This document shows, piece by piece, positions 8,817 through 16,858 of a stretch of DNA of 64,000 bases. The notes under the pieces were generated by a model, which worked only from the letters and a program-made list of their open reading frames with translations, ran no database searches and had not been told where the DNA came from. A program made the position numbers and the translations under genes. The DNA is from Nitrospiraceae bacterium (lineage in GTDB: Bacteria; Nitrospirota; Nitrospiria; Nitrospirales; Nitrospiraceae): assembly GCA_019637075.1 (NCBI GenBank), contig JAHBWI010000002.1:248001-312000 (forward strand), in the 5' to 3' direction. Position 1 is the stretch's first letter. Each line of letters begins with the position of its first letter.

Positions 8817-10967
8817 TCAGAATCTCACGGAGACTCCGCCGTAGAAATTTCGGATTTCCCCCGGCTGGATTCCCACAAAGCTCGCGGTCTGTCGCTGGGC
8901 GATAAACGCTTCGTCGAACAAATTGCGAATGCCGGCAAAAATCGCCCATCGCGAATTCGGCGGCTCATAGTTCAGCCGCAGGTTGCACAGTGTGTAGGAG
9001 GGAATGACCCCCACGGTGCCAAGGACATTCTCCGGTGTGGTATTGGCAAGGTCCGTGAATTGCCTTGCGATATAGGTGGCATCCAATTCGACGGAAAGAC
9101 CGCTGTGATGGAAGTACCCGAGTGCGCCGTACACGGTCATCCGAGGCGCCAGCGGCAGATCCTTTCCGTCCGTGGCACCAGAAAGTGACTTCGGCCGCAA
9201 CAGCGTGATATTTCCCCGAGCCACAAATCCCTCGAGCGGTTCGACCAACTGTCCTCCATCCAGGATCACCGAACTCTCGATGCCCTCATGTACCGTCCGC
9301 CCACCGTTCACGAGCCTGCTGCCCTCCTGCACGATCTGGTTGGAAAAGTCGATGCGGAACAACGCGACTTCCGCCGTGACACCCCGCACCACTTGCCCGC
9401 GCAGGCCGATATCGGAACTCAATCCTCGCTCCGCCGCGAGATCCCGATCCGCACCGTTGGTGGGATCGATGGCGTTCGCAAACGTCGGTGGACGAAACGT
9501 CGTATGGATATGGCCGAATAGGGACAGATCCATCGGCAGGTCGTACTTCACGCCGGTTCCGTACACCAATCCCTGCGTGGTGGAGGAACTGCGGAAGTTC
9601 GGCACAGTCGCCGGGGGAATGGCATTCAAAGTTTCGCGGCTTTGGTTGACCTGTTCGAAGCGAAAGCCCGGCGTCAAGGTCAATCGATCGGTGATGCGCA
9701 GAACGTTTTCGACGTAGGCGGAATAGGCAATCGCTTCCAAATCCGCATTGTTCGTCGTCCGCGAGATCTTGGATCCGGCCGTCCCAATGCCGGTGATGTC
9801 GGTCAATCGCTCAGCGTGGTATCGCCCGCCGATGATCAGTTTGTGTTCCTGCCCAAACAGTCCGTAGGTGATCTGGTGTTGCGGCACCACGCCGAATACG
9901 TTGAACTTGCGCAGAAAGTTCGTGCTGGTCGGCAGGAGCGCTCCGGTCGTTCCGCTCTGGTCCTGAATGTACCAATTGCGTTCGAACACGTTCCCGTAGA
10001 CGATGAGCTTGCTCGTGTGATGGCTGTCGAACTCATGCATGGCGGTCACGTCGATGCTGCCCCGTTGCCCTTTGAACTCATCGAGTAGTTTGCCTGCCCT
10101 GGTTCGATCAGCCGCGAATTGCGCCGGCGTGATCCCGCCAGGCGTTTGCGAGGTTTCGTTGTACCAATCGACATTCGCTACGACGCGGGTGCGGAGGTCC
10201 GGATTCATCTCCAAGCGGAAGGTGAAGTCGTCCAATTGCGAAGCACCATGTTCGCGAAACCCATCGGACTGCCGCCGTACGTAGCCCATCTGCGCCCCGA
10301 GATTGCCGAAGCGCCCGCCGTAGGTCGTGCTGCTCTGAAACATATTGAAGCTGCCGAACGTGTTGGTCGTAGAAAAGCTCGGCGAAGACGGAATATGCTT
10401 CGTGACAAGATTAACCAATCCACCTTGCGTGTTCGGCGAGTAGAGCACGCTCGCCCCACCCTTGATGACCTCGATGTGATCGACCCGTTCGATCGGCACC
10501 ATGTAGTACATGGCCGGATCGCCGAACAGGGCCGGCTGAACGGGGATCTCGTCCACCAAAACCAGCACATTGCGACTGCGCGTGGGATTGAGGCCACGGA
10601 TACCGATGTTCGGCCGCAAGCCCTGTCCGTACTCCTCCATGATGGTCACCCCAGGAATGCGCCGCAGCATTTCATCGGCATTCTTAGGCCGCGCGCGCTG
10701 CAATTCCTCCCGGGTCACGACATTGACGACGCCGGGGATTTCTTTCACCGCCTCCTGATCAGGCAGGTCGCGCTGCTGCGCCCCTTGCACCACTACCTCG
10801 GGCAACTTGACCGCATTGGAGGGCGGCGCCTCGCGGCCCTCCGCTGTGGCCTCGACCGGCGTTGCGGGTGTCGCTTCCGCGTCTTGTGCCAAGACCGTCG
10901 CTCCTTGCCCCACTATCGCCACGAGACAACATATCGCGCCCACCACCCGCACAAACCTCAACAACAT
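8817..10967 (-). CDS. TonB-dependent outer-membrane receptor, FecA-like
   Basis: 716 residues from ATG 10967 (GGAGC site 5 bases upstream; the frame opens at 10994 inside the leader). It has a signal peptide ending VLAQ, then a TonB-box-like region near LPEVVVQG, a plug domain (IPGVVNVVTREEL, LVDEIPVQPALFG, YSPNTQGGLVNLVTK) and a 22-strand-type barrel that ends in GGVSVRF with terminal Phe. It imports a scarce substrate, probably a chelated metal, across the outer membrane using the TonB protein encoded upstream. The plug resembles FecA and other Fe(III)-citrate or siderophore receptors, but the DUF4198 neighbour leaves copper, nickel or cobalt possible. It is preceded by a terminator-containing leader. 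Confidence 0.92.
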   Translation of the reverse strand: MLLRFVRVVGAICCLVAIVGQGATVLAQDAEATPATPVEATAEGREAPPSNAVKLPEVVVQGAQQRDLPDQEAVKEIPGVVNVVTREELQRARPKNADEMLRRIPGVTIMEEYGQGLRPNIGIRGLNPTRSRNVLVLVDEIPVQPALFGDPAMYYMVPIERVDHIEVIKGGASVLYSPNTQGGLVNLVTKHIPSSPSFSTTNTFGSFNMFQSSTTYGGRFGNLGAQMGYVRRQSDGFREHGASQLDDFTFRLEMNPDLRTRVVANVDWYNETSQTPGGITPAQFAADRTRAGKLLDEFKGQRGSIDVTAMHEFDSHHTSKLIVYGNVFERNWYIQDQSGTTGALLPTSTNFLRKFNVFGVVPQHQITYGLFGQEHKLIIGGRYHAERLTDITGIGTAGSKISRTTNNADLEAIAYSAYVENVLRITDRLTLTPGFRFEQVNQSRETLNAIPPATVPNFRSSSTTQGLVYGTGVKYDLPMDLSLFGHIHTTFRPPTFANAIDPTNGADRDLAAERGLSSDIGLRGQVVRGVTAEVALFRIDFSNQIVQEGSRLVNGGRTVHEGIESSVILDGGQLVEPLEGFVARGNITLLRPKSLSGATDGKDLPLAPRMTVYGALGYFHHSGLSVELDATYIARQFTDLANTTPENVLGTVGVIPSYTLCNLRLNYEPPNSRWAIFAGIRNLFDEAFIAQRQTASFVGIQPGEIRNFYGGVSVRF

Positions 10968-10994
10968 GATCGCTCCTTTATGTTGCGGACACAC

Positions 10995-11066
10995 AAAAGC
11001 CCAAGGCTGCTCACGCAGGCTTGGGCTCTGGACTGACAGTCCGCTGGCCTTGTTCGACTGATCTCG
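10995..11066 (-). promoter_or_regulatory. leader element 1 of the TonB unit: conserved loop hairpin plus intrinsic terminator
   Basis: This minus-strand leader lies between the Com-like gene and the receptor. In transcript order it has a small hairpin (AGUC / GACU stem, loop with AAGGCCAGCGG, plus-strand 11041-11051), then a terminator hairpin at 10998-11027 (AGCCCAAG, CUGC, GUGA loop, GCAG, CUUGGGCU) and a U-run. The receptor ATG is 28 bases beyond the U-run. The same arrangement and near-identical conserved bases recur in front of tonB at 12965-13030. The repeated pattern suggests a cis-acting attenuator or riboswitch; the ligand is unknown. A simple terminator for the upstream genes is the alternative. 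Confidence 0.55.
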
Positions 11067-11087
11067 CCTACTGCGATCCGGTTCGCT

Positions 11088-11330
11088 TCAGAAGGGACAA
11101 CTTCCCCTGATCGCAGCAAAAGCAATCGTCACAAACCGCCGGCATCGTTTGCACTTGATCACGATCCCCCGCTCATCCCACCGGGCAATCAATTGCCCGC
11201 ACTGACAGCGTACATCGTCGTGCCGCAAGGAACGTGGCGCAGCCTGCTTCGTCGCCCGAGTCATTGGCGTAGCCCTTTCCGCCGACCGGGCGGATTGGTC
11301 GGTCGCGCTTGTCCGCAGCCCCCGGTTCAT
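11088..11330 (-). CDS. small Com-like zinc-ribbon protein
   Basis: 80 residues. The C-terminal half is VRCQCGQLI...IKCKRC, the four-Cys pattern of the Mu Com family, a small RNA-binding zinc finger that in phage Mu controls translation of mom. No phage genes are near. The start ATG overlaps the upstream stop by one base (TAATG), so it is translationally coupled; a second in-frame ATG at 11264 is possible because the first 22 residues look poorly structured. Its place between an exported protein and the receptor leader is striking: a zinc-ribbon RNA binder encoded next to a regulatory leader. Function here is unknown. Confidence 0.65.
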   Translation of the reverse strand: MNRGLRTSATDQSARSAERATPMTRATKQAAPRSLRHDDVRCQCGQLIARWDERGIVIKCKRCRRFVTIAFAAIRGSCPF

Positions 11331-11800
11331 TACTTGAACACCAACTTCTTCAGATCTCCGACCGGCACCTCCACATCGCCGAAGTCGGACTGGCCCTTGA
11401 ATCGGCCGGGAATCGCCATCGTGAACTCGCCGGTCTTACCGTCGAGAAGCGTAATAGCCACCGCTGTGGCAGCGCCTTCGGTCGAAGGCTTGACCTCGAC
11501 GGTTCTAATCGCATCGAACTTGATTTTGATTGTGGCCGTCCCGCGCTTGACCGGCACTTCCTTCAACTCGTGCGGCACAAACGACGTCTCGGTAACCTTC
11601 TCTTCCCAGTAGAACAACAGATTTCTGACTTCGGTTTCGATTCCCTTTGCATCGGTGGCCACGGCATGAAAGGATCTTTCCGATTTCGATTCGGCCCACA
11701 CCGCTCCGGCAGAAAGCAGCAGACCCAATACCCCGATCCCTGATCGCACCATCAACCGGCAGGCCTTAACACCGAATGTCCTGTCCCGTTCTCCCATCAT
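11330..11800 (-). CDS. exported protein of unknown function in the tonB operon
   Basis: About 156 residues from ATG 11800 (AAAGGAG site upstream; a second ATG follows immediately at 11797, and the frame is open to 11989). The signal peptide ends VWAES. The mature part is a mostly beta domain (TATIKIKFDAIRTVEV, TAVAITLLDGKTGEFTM) that ends in VPVGDLKKLVFK. I do not recognise the family. It is 38 bases downstream of tonB and overlaps the Com-like gene, so it is part of the same operon and is expected to act in the periplasm. Base and codon use match its neighbours. Confidence 0.7.
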   Translation of the reverse strand: MMGERDRTFGVKACRLMVRSGIGVLGLLLSAGAVWAESKSERSFHAVATDAKGIETEVRNLLFYWEEKVTETSFVPHELKEVPVKRGTATIKIKFDAIRTVEVKPSTEGAATAVAITLLDGKTGEFTMAIPGRFKGQSDFGDVEVPVGDLKKLVFK

Positions 11801-11838
11801 GTGTCTCCTTTGATCGAACACGTGAACGACTTTCCACT

Positions 11839-12915
11839 CTACCCCGCTAAACGGTAGGCAATTGGCACGAGGATCGTCACCTGATCCCGTCCGAGCGGAT
11901 GCTTGAGCGGCAGCGGCGATGCTCGCCGCAGTACGGTCAAGGCATCCTGATCCAGCACGCCATGTCCGGAACTTTGCGCAATCTGACAATCCAAGATCTT
12001 CCCATCGTGTCGAATCACCGCTTCGACGATGACCTTACCTTCCCAACGGCGAGACCGAGCAATCGAGGGATACCGCTTGAGATCCTCAATCCGTTTCCAA
12101 AGCGACTCCGCAAGCCATCCAAAGTCCGCCTTCGCCGGAGCCACCGTTTCAACCCGTCGTTGGGGCACAGGCAAAACCGTCACGGTTTCGGTCGGCGGTT
12201 CCGCCGTCGGCACCGGTTGAGTGATCGCTTCTACCGGCTCGAGCACGGGCCGACCCACAATCTGCTGCGCCACCTCATGCGGTAACGCGACGCCCTCCGC
12301 TGATACTGCTACTGGCATTGCCTTCGCTTCTACCTCATGGACCTGCTGAACCTCCTGTTGGACAATCGCCTGCGTCACACCGGTCGCCTCGCGCGCTTCC
12401 CGCACCATCACCCGCTCTATGGGTTCGCCCATCGGGCGATCCTGAGTGGCGAGTTGCTGAATTGGGTGGCTTGTCTCCACGGGCTCAGCGTGAATGGGCG
12501 GCGCAGTCTCAACGGCAACCTCCCGCTCAACGGGAGTCGTCACTGACATCGGCCGCTGTTCGGTCTGCGCAGCCTGTATCGGCTGCACCATCGCCGTCCG
12601 CTCCACTACCCGCCGCTCAACGGGTTTCGGAAGGGCGACTGGCACTGGCTTGGACCGCATCGCTTGTTGTGGCGGGACCGTTGGTGGAGGCTGCACCACT
12701 GGGATCGAGTCGCTCGGTGAACGGGGCGGAGGAGGCGTGGGCGCCAACACTACATCCCAACGAAAGGGGGCAGGTTCACGCTTTGGCTGGAGATCGACGA
12801 CACCTTGCAGCGCTAAGGCAAGGGCACCGCTATGCAGCAGGACGGAAATCAGCCAGCCGCTTCGGCGAAAATCCTCCGGCCTTGACCACTCCACTCCCAT
12901 TCCAACTGGTGTCAT
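11839..12915 (-). CDS. tonB: TonB energy-transducing protein
   Basis: 358 residues. The start ATG 12915 has GGAG 5 bases upstream; earlier in-frame codons lie inside the leader terminator. An N-terminal membrane helix holds the S-x3-H motif of TonB (SVLLH). A long Pro/Val/Glu-rich periplasmic linker follows (APTPPPP, then many PVE/VE repeats). The C-terminal domain has YPSIARSRRWEGKV and SSGHGVLDQDAL, typical of TonB. It carries proton-motive energy from an ExbB-ExbD complex (not in this window) to the receptor encoded downstream. It heads the unit and is preceded by a promoter at 13090-13117 and a terminator-containing leader. Confidence 0.92.
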   Translation of the reverse strand: MTPVGMGVEWSRPEDFRRSGWLISVLLHSGALALALQGVVDLQPKREPAPFRWDVVLAPTPPPPRSPSDSIPVVQPPPTVPPQQAMRSKPVPVALPKPVERRVVERTAMVQPIQAAQTEQRPMSVTTPVEREVAVETAPPIHAEPVETSHPIQQLATQDRPMGEPIERVMVREAREATGVTQAIVQQEVQQVHEVEAKAMPVAVSAEGVALPHEVAQQIVGRPVLEPVEAITQPVPTAEPPTETVTVLPVPQRRVETVAPAKADFGWLAESLWKRIEDLKRYPSIARSRRWEGKVIVEAVIRHDGKILDCQIAQSSGHGVLDQDALTVLRRASPLPLKHPLGRDQVTILVPIAYRLAG

Positions 12916-12964
12916 ACCGGCTCCGTTTCTCAAATCCCGCCTTCGCAATCGAGCGAGAGACAAC

Positions 12965-13083
12965 AAAAAAGCCCAAAGCTGCCGAGAAGGCAACCTTGGG
13001 CTCTGATCTCGTGGGACCGTTGGCCTTATGAGTCTGCGCGCTGGGCGAAACGGTGGCTTTGGAGCGCGCTCTTCTTGATTTCA
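12965..13083 (-). promoter_or_regulatory. leader element 2, upstream of tonB: conserved loop hairpin plus intrinsic terminator
   Basis: Transcript from the promoter at 13090-13117 would start near 13083. It contains AAGGCCAACGG (plus-strand 13017-13027) in the loop of a short hairpin (GAC / GUC), then a very strong terminator: 14-bp stem 12970-12983 with 12989-13002, 5-base loop and six U (12965-12970). A 6-bp alternative pairing, ACCGUU with AACGGU, would pull the conserved loop out of its hairpin. Since there is no gene between promoter and terminator, the terminator can only act on tonB expression. It shares with leader 1 the order, the conserved 11-mer (10 of 11 bases) and CAGAGCCCAAG. 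Confidence 0.6.
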
Positions 13084-13089
13084 ATTCTC

Positions 13090-13117
13090 AATATCATATA
13101 ATGGAAAGCTCTGTCAA
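13090..13117 (-). promoter_or_regulatory. sigma-70-type promoter of tonB
   Basis: On the minus strand TTGACA (13117-13112) and GATATT (13095-13090) are separated by 16 bases: a perfect -35 and a 4/6 -10. The predicted start is near 13083, giving a leader of about 170 bases before the tonB ATG. Confidence 0.6.
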
Positions 13118-13540
13118 GGGCCTCTCCGCAGAAGAGATCCCTAACCTCGGGGACATCATATTGCCTAGTGAACGTCGGATGCAGAAGATGCAATGCCGGA
13201 TCCGCTCAAAAGCTCGCTGCAGGCGGCAACACCGGCATCACCGAAGGAGTCTGGAGTCTACGCCGCCAAATCGCCTTTGGGGTGAACGCTCCATGTAACT
13301 GCCGTAGAATATTTCCTCAGTAGGACTCCCCCGCCAATCAAGGAATCGAATGATCCGGAAATTACGCTTCCTTACCAATGAAGCATCGTCGTGCTATGCC
13401 ATCACCAAACACCGAGCCGGCGAAGGCAACGACACCAACCTGGATCGAGACTGCAATTCAATCATTCTTACCTCGCTTTCCCGAACGAAGTGTCCTATGA
13501 TACAAACTGAAATCCGGCAACACTCAAGGTTGTACCCCTC
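13118..13540. other. intergenic region, no gene seen
   Basis: The region between the divergent tonB promoter and the PAS sensor gene has several short open frames but none with a ribosome site and gene-like composition. It probably holds the promoter of the PAS sensor gene; I could not place it with confidence. Confidence 0.5.
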
Positions 13541-14476
13541 GTGTCGCAGACTGAGTCAGCGCGGAGGATCATCATCCTGTCGCCGGTCGACCTGACGACG
13601 CTCATTATCACCGGACTGGTCTTCGGGCTCGATATTCTGACCCCGACCGGAGTCGCCGTCGGAGTCCTCTACGTCGCACCTGTTTTTTCTACGCTGCGGT
13701 CTACCCGCCCGAACTCTACCATACAACTGTCCAGCCTATGCACGTTGCTCGTCCTCCTCGGGACGTTTCCCTTGCCGACCACCGAAGTCCTGACTCCTTT
13801 CGTGATTACGAACCGCCTTCTTGCCTTATTCAGCATTTGGGTGACCGCCCTCCTCGTCAGAAATTATCGTCGCACTGCAGGGGAAATGGCACGGCTGGCG
13901 GCTATCGTGACCTCGTCCGATGATGCAATCATCGGCATGTCCCTTGATGGGAGAATCGACACCTGGAACGCCGGGGCTGAGCAGATGTACGGCTATAGCG
14001 CCGAGGAGATCAAGAAACAGCCGATTACAGTGTTGCTGCCGGACGACCGAAAAGATGAATTGATTGAGATCCTCGCGCGCATCAGACGCGGCGAACACGT
14101 ACGGCATTTCGAAACCGTGAGAAAGAATAAGCGCGGTGAACTGCGTCACGTCGCCTTGACGGTCTCTCCAATTATTGACGAACAGGGTACGATCCTCGGC
14201 GCCTCGAAAATCTCTCAAGACATTACAGAAGAAAAGGAGGCGCGGGAAGAACGTGCGAGGCTGCTCAACGAGTTGCAGGCCGCTCTCGCCAAGGTGAAAC
14301 GACTCGAGGGCTTTCTCCCAGTGTGCTCGGCCTGCAAAAAGATTCGGGACGATACCGGTCAGTGGGTCCCATTCGAACGCTACATCACCGAGCATTCCGA
14401 AGCGGTATTCTCGCACGGGTACTGCCCAACCTGTTTTGAATCGACGATGCAGCAGCTCAAGCACAAGATCACGTGA
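13541..14476 (+). CDS. membrane PAS sensor protein with C-terminal Cys-rich module
   Basis: 311 residues, GTG start at 13541. The N-terminal 110 residues form about four membrane helices (LDILTPTGVAVGVLY, LLALFSIWV), then a PAS domain (IIGMSLDGRIDTWNAGAEQMYGYSA to SQDITEEK), a short coiled coil and a C-terminal module VCSACKKIRDDTGQW...HGYCPTCF, with two CxxC pairs. There is no kinase or other output domain, so it may pass a signal by contact, with the CxxC module binding metal. The membrane part resembles that of the histidine kinase at 28281, and the CxxC module recurs alone at 26840. Confidence 0.85.
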   Translation: MSQTESARRIIILSPVDLTTLIITGLVFGLDILTPTGVAVGVLYVAPVFSTLRSTRPNSTIQLSSLCTLLVLLGTFPLPTTEVLTPFVITNRLLALFSIWVTALLVRNYRRTAGEMARLAAIVTSSDDAIIGMSLDGRIDTWNAGAEQMYGYSAEEIKKQPITVLLPDDRKDELIEILARIRRGEHVRHFETVRKNKRGELRHVALTVSPIIDEQGTILGASKISQDITEEKEAREERARLLNELQAALAKVKRLEGFLPVCSACKKIRDDTGQWVPFERYITEHSEAVFSHGYCPTCFESTMQQLKHKIT

Positions 14477-14561
14477 TCCCGTCTCGAAATTGACACAGCT
14501 GTAGCCTGAATTGTGACGCCTGGTCTTGACGGAACCGTCAGGGATTCACAGGGGTTGGAGT

Positions 14562-14590
14562 GGAATGCGGCCGGTCAAACAGGCCGTTCC
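14562..14590. promoter_or_regulatory. possible activator (UAS) dyad for the sigma-54 promoter
   Basis: An interrupted inverted repeat GGAATGCGGCC ... GGCCGTTCC (14562-14572 and 14582-14590) lies about 60-85 bases upstream of the -24 element at 14649. That is where an NtrC-type activator would bind. Identity of the activator is inference. Confidence 0.35.
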
Positions 14591-14648
14591 CCGCGCCATA
14601 CAAGGAGTAGGCCAAGATCAAGGTTTGCAACCATTAAAGCACCAGCCC

Positions 14649-14664
14649 TGGCACCAAGATTGCT
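14649..14664 (+). promoter_or_regulatory. sigma-54 (RpoN) promoter
   Basis: TGGCAC, five bases, TTGCT: the GG (14650-14651) and GC (14662-14663) are exactly 10 bases apart, which is the hallmark -24/-12 spacing. It points to the small gene at 14757; the transcript should start near 14675. Confidence 0.72.
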
Positions 14665-14756
14665 TTTCATGTTAGATAGAAAGAAGAGACGCTTCGAAAC
14701 GACCACCCATCGGGAGCACGTGCAAGAGACCGCTCACGGATCCACAAGGAGGCAGC

Positions 14757-15011
14757 ATGGCATTGAGTCACAGCAACGCTGATCCGACCGGAAACCTGAC
14801 CGCCGCTTCGAGCACAAGCGACGCCATCCCCCGTAGCCTGACGTACGATGAAAAGAAGGCGGCCGAGGCCGCGTTCCGCGGGGAGCCGTTCAATCCAACC
14901 TGGTCGGCCGGTGCACGACGGGTGTATGAAGGTATCGTGCTCGCCAAGGGGGCCCGTGCCTTACAGGCGTTGAGCGAACCAACGTTGGAAGATGAGTGCG
15001 TCGCGCCCTGA
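14757..15011 (+). CDS. small conserved protein (LTYDEKKAAEAAF family), long form
   Basis: 84 residues with a strong AAGGAGG site 4 bases before ATG 14757. The core LTYDEKKAAEAAFRGEPFNPTWS...RRVYEGI is almost the same as in the 66-residue protein at 42154, so the two form a paralogous family. There is no signal peptide or membrane helix; the core looks helical and charged. The gene lies behind a clear sigma-54 promoter, implying conditional expression under an NtrC-type activator. I do not know a function; a small regulatory or complex-associated subunit is possible. Confidence 0.8.
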   Translation: MALSHSNADPTGNLTAASSTSDAIPRSLTYDEKKAAEAAFRGEPFNPTWSAGARRVYEGIVLAKGARALQALSEPTLEDECVAP

Positions 15012-15033
15012 TTGCGAGTGCAGGCGAAGCAGA

Positions 15034-15678
15034 CTAAGGCCCGCCCTGGGCTTTCTGGCGATTGGCACTTCCCTGCAGATCCATATCGAATACCATCGGC
15101 CCGTCCGGTTTTTGGGGATCGAATCGAAACGGCATACGGTCCGCCACCAACTTCACAATCGGTACCGCCACGATGACCGGTGCCTTCTCGGTTGGGCTTG
15201 AGTGTAGCGCCAGACGCAACGTCTTCGGCCGTTGAGCCGCAGTCAGCTCCGCCAGGTTGTCCCGTCCCACAAATCCCACGACCATCCCGCTGCCATCCGC
15301 GAGTTTGTGCACCTCAAACATACCGCTATTCTGCGCCACCCGCTCCAGCCCCAAGTCCGGACTCTGCGTCACCAGCGCCATTCCCAGCATGCGGGCGGAA
15401 ATGAACCCAAATCGCTCGATCGGAGCCCGCGAAAAAGATCCATTGCCGCTCAGCTCAGAAACCCCGTTTTTTTCCCGCAAGGCTTTCCGGAGTTCTTGCT
15501 CGCTGGCCTGACGGTCCACCGTCACCACTGACGGAGCCGCTTTCTGCATCGGCAGCACTTCGGTCTTGCCCCCACCCCGTGCCGCCTCCGCCGAGGGCGC
15601 CCACTGACCCCACACCGCCGCTCCAATGATCGCCATCATCAGCCCGACTCGATACAACCGCCGCGTCACGCTTCCCAT
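15034..15678 (-). CDS. exported protein of unknown function
   Basis: 214 residues from ATG 15678, chosen for its signal peptide (LYRVGLMMAIIGAAVWGQW...AEAA); the frame is open much further upstream but that part would overlap ada. The mature protein has a Lys/Glu-rich helix (QASEQELRKALREKNG) and an alpha-beta region (LGLERVAQNSGMFEVHKL, MVVGFVGRDNLAEL). I do not recognise the family. It is convergent with the sigma-54-controlled small gene, 22 bases away. Confidence 0.65.
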   Translation of the reverse strand: MGSVTRRLYRVGLMMAIIGAAVWGQWAPSAEAARGGGKTEVLPMQKAAPSVVTVDRQASEQELRKALREKNGVSELSGNGSFSRAPIERFGFISARMLGMALVTQSPDLGLERVAQNSGMFEVHKLADGSGMVVGFVGRDNLAELTAAQRPKTLRLALHSSPTEKAPVIVAVPIVKLVADRMPFRFDPQKPDGPMVFDMDLQGSANRQKAQGGP

Positions 15679-15775
15679 CGGATCAACCTCTTCCGCTACA
15701 TGTCTGTCACAAAAATTCCGCCTGCTCATTCTTCGGACCGGCTCCGGCGATTCTATGAGTCGGGACCGCAGAAAA

Positions 15776-16858
15776 TCAAACCACAACCCGCCTGGGCCGG
15801 CCACGACCTGCTGAAGAGACTTGCTCCAAGGCGAGCAATCGTCGCTTCCGTTCGATACCCCAGCGGTAGCCGGCCAAACGGCCGTCGCCTCGCACCACCC
15901 GGTGGCAAGGAACCAGAATCGCCAAGGGATTGGCGGCGCAGGCCCTCGCCACCGCACGGGCGCCTCCTGGGGAACCAATCGAATCAGCAATCTCTTGGTA
16001 CGACCTGGTCTGCCCACGCGGAATCCCCTGCAGTGCGCGCCAGACCAATCGTTGAAACGCCGTCGCCTTCACACTCACCGGCGGACGTATGATCGTCTCT
16101 CCCGTCAGACTGTCACACACTGCCTGCAGGAATCCTCGCAGCCCAACACGATCACGACACACCACCGCATAGGGATAGTCCTCGCGCAACGACGCCAGCA
16201 GCGAATGGTCGTCATCGCCGAGACTGACGGCGACGAGCCCACGCTCCGTCGCCGCCACCAGCACTCGCCCCAATTCGGTCGAGGCCGTCGAATACCGCAG
16301 TGTCACGCCGCGGCCACCAGCACGGAACCGCCCCGGCGTCATTCCCGTTTCGGCGCAGAACCGCTCATACACGCGGCTCCCGGAACCAAACCCCACGTCG
16401 TAAGTGGCATAGGTCACCGTGTCGCCTGCCTGCAGGAGCCGTTTCAACCGTTCCGTACGCTGGACTGACTGATAGGCCTTCGGAGACAAACCCACCCGCT
16501 CGCGGAAGATTCGTTGGAGATGCCAGGGACTCACCCCTGCCTCCCGGGCCAGGCAAGCCAGCGTGACCGGCTCTGTCAGATGCTCATCCAAGTAGCGCCG
16601 TGCTTGCGTAACGAGTTCGTCGCTGCGGCTCCCGCCCGGTGCTGCTGGCTGGCAACGCAGGCACGCACGGTAGCCGGACGATTCAGCTTCGTTCGCCGTC
16701 GGGAAGAAGGTCACATATGCCCGGGCAGGACGCCGGGATGGGCAGGTGGGACGGCAATAGATTCCCGTGGAGCCGACCGCGTACACGAATCGGCCGTCAA
16801 AGCGACGATCGCGATGCAATACGGCTTGCCACGCGCGGTGTGGGCTGATGGTTTGCAT
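15776..16858 (-). CDS. ada: bifunctional Ada: AraC-type regulator and methylated-DNA methyltransferase
   Basis: 360 residues in the Ada order. The N-terminal zinc domain has the methyl-phosphotriester acceptor Cys in GIYCRPTCPSRRP and the CLRCQP pair; then an AraC helix-turn-helix region (LACLAREAGVSPWHLQRIF); then the C-terminal O6-methylguanine methyltransferase with active-site PCHRVV and the RAVARA recognition helix. It repairs alkylated DNA by suicide methyl transfer and, when methylated on the N-terminal Cys, activates the adaptive response. The first AraC helix region is full length, so regulation is likely retained. No alkB or alkA neighbour is seen. Confidence 0.93.
   Translation of the reverse strand: MQTISPHRAWQAVLHRDRRFDGRFVYAVGSTGIYCRPTCPSRRPARAYVTFFPTANEAESSGYRACLRCQPAAPGGSRSDELVTQARRYLDEHLTEPVTLACLAREAGVSPWHLQRIFRERVGLSPKAYQSVQRTERLKRLLQAGDTVTYATYDVGFGSGSRVYERFCAETGMTPGRFRAGGRGVTLRYSTASTELGRVLVAATERGLVAVSLGDDDHSLLASLREDYPYAVVCRDRVGLRGFLQAVCDSLTGETIIRPPVSVKATAFQRLVWRALQGIPRGQTRSYQEIADSIGSPGGARAVARACAANPLAILVPCHRVVRGDGRLAGYRWGIERKRRLLALEQVSSAGRGRPRRVVV

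Noticed and set aside
10995-11066. Cobalamin riboswitch in front of the TonB receptor
   Set aside because: I found neither the GCCACTG element nor a B12-box-like sequence; the conserved AAGGCCA loop is different. A known class is still possible but not this one by eye.
11088-11330. Prophage remnant indicated by the Com-like gene
   Set aside because: No other phage gene, integrase or attachment-like repeat is nearby, and the gene is coupled into the TonB operon.
12318-13031. 237-codon plus-strand open frame opposite tonB
   Set aside because: It mirrors the low-complexity Pro/Val/Glu linker of TonB and runs through the leader terminator; no ribosome site.
15061-15076. Second sigma-54-like element (TGGCACTTCCCTGCAG)
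   Set aside because: GG and GC are 9 bases apart, not 10, and it lies inside a coding region.
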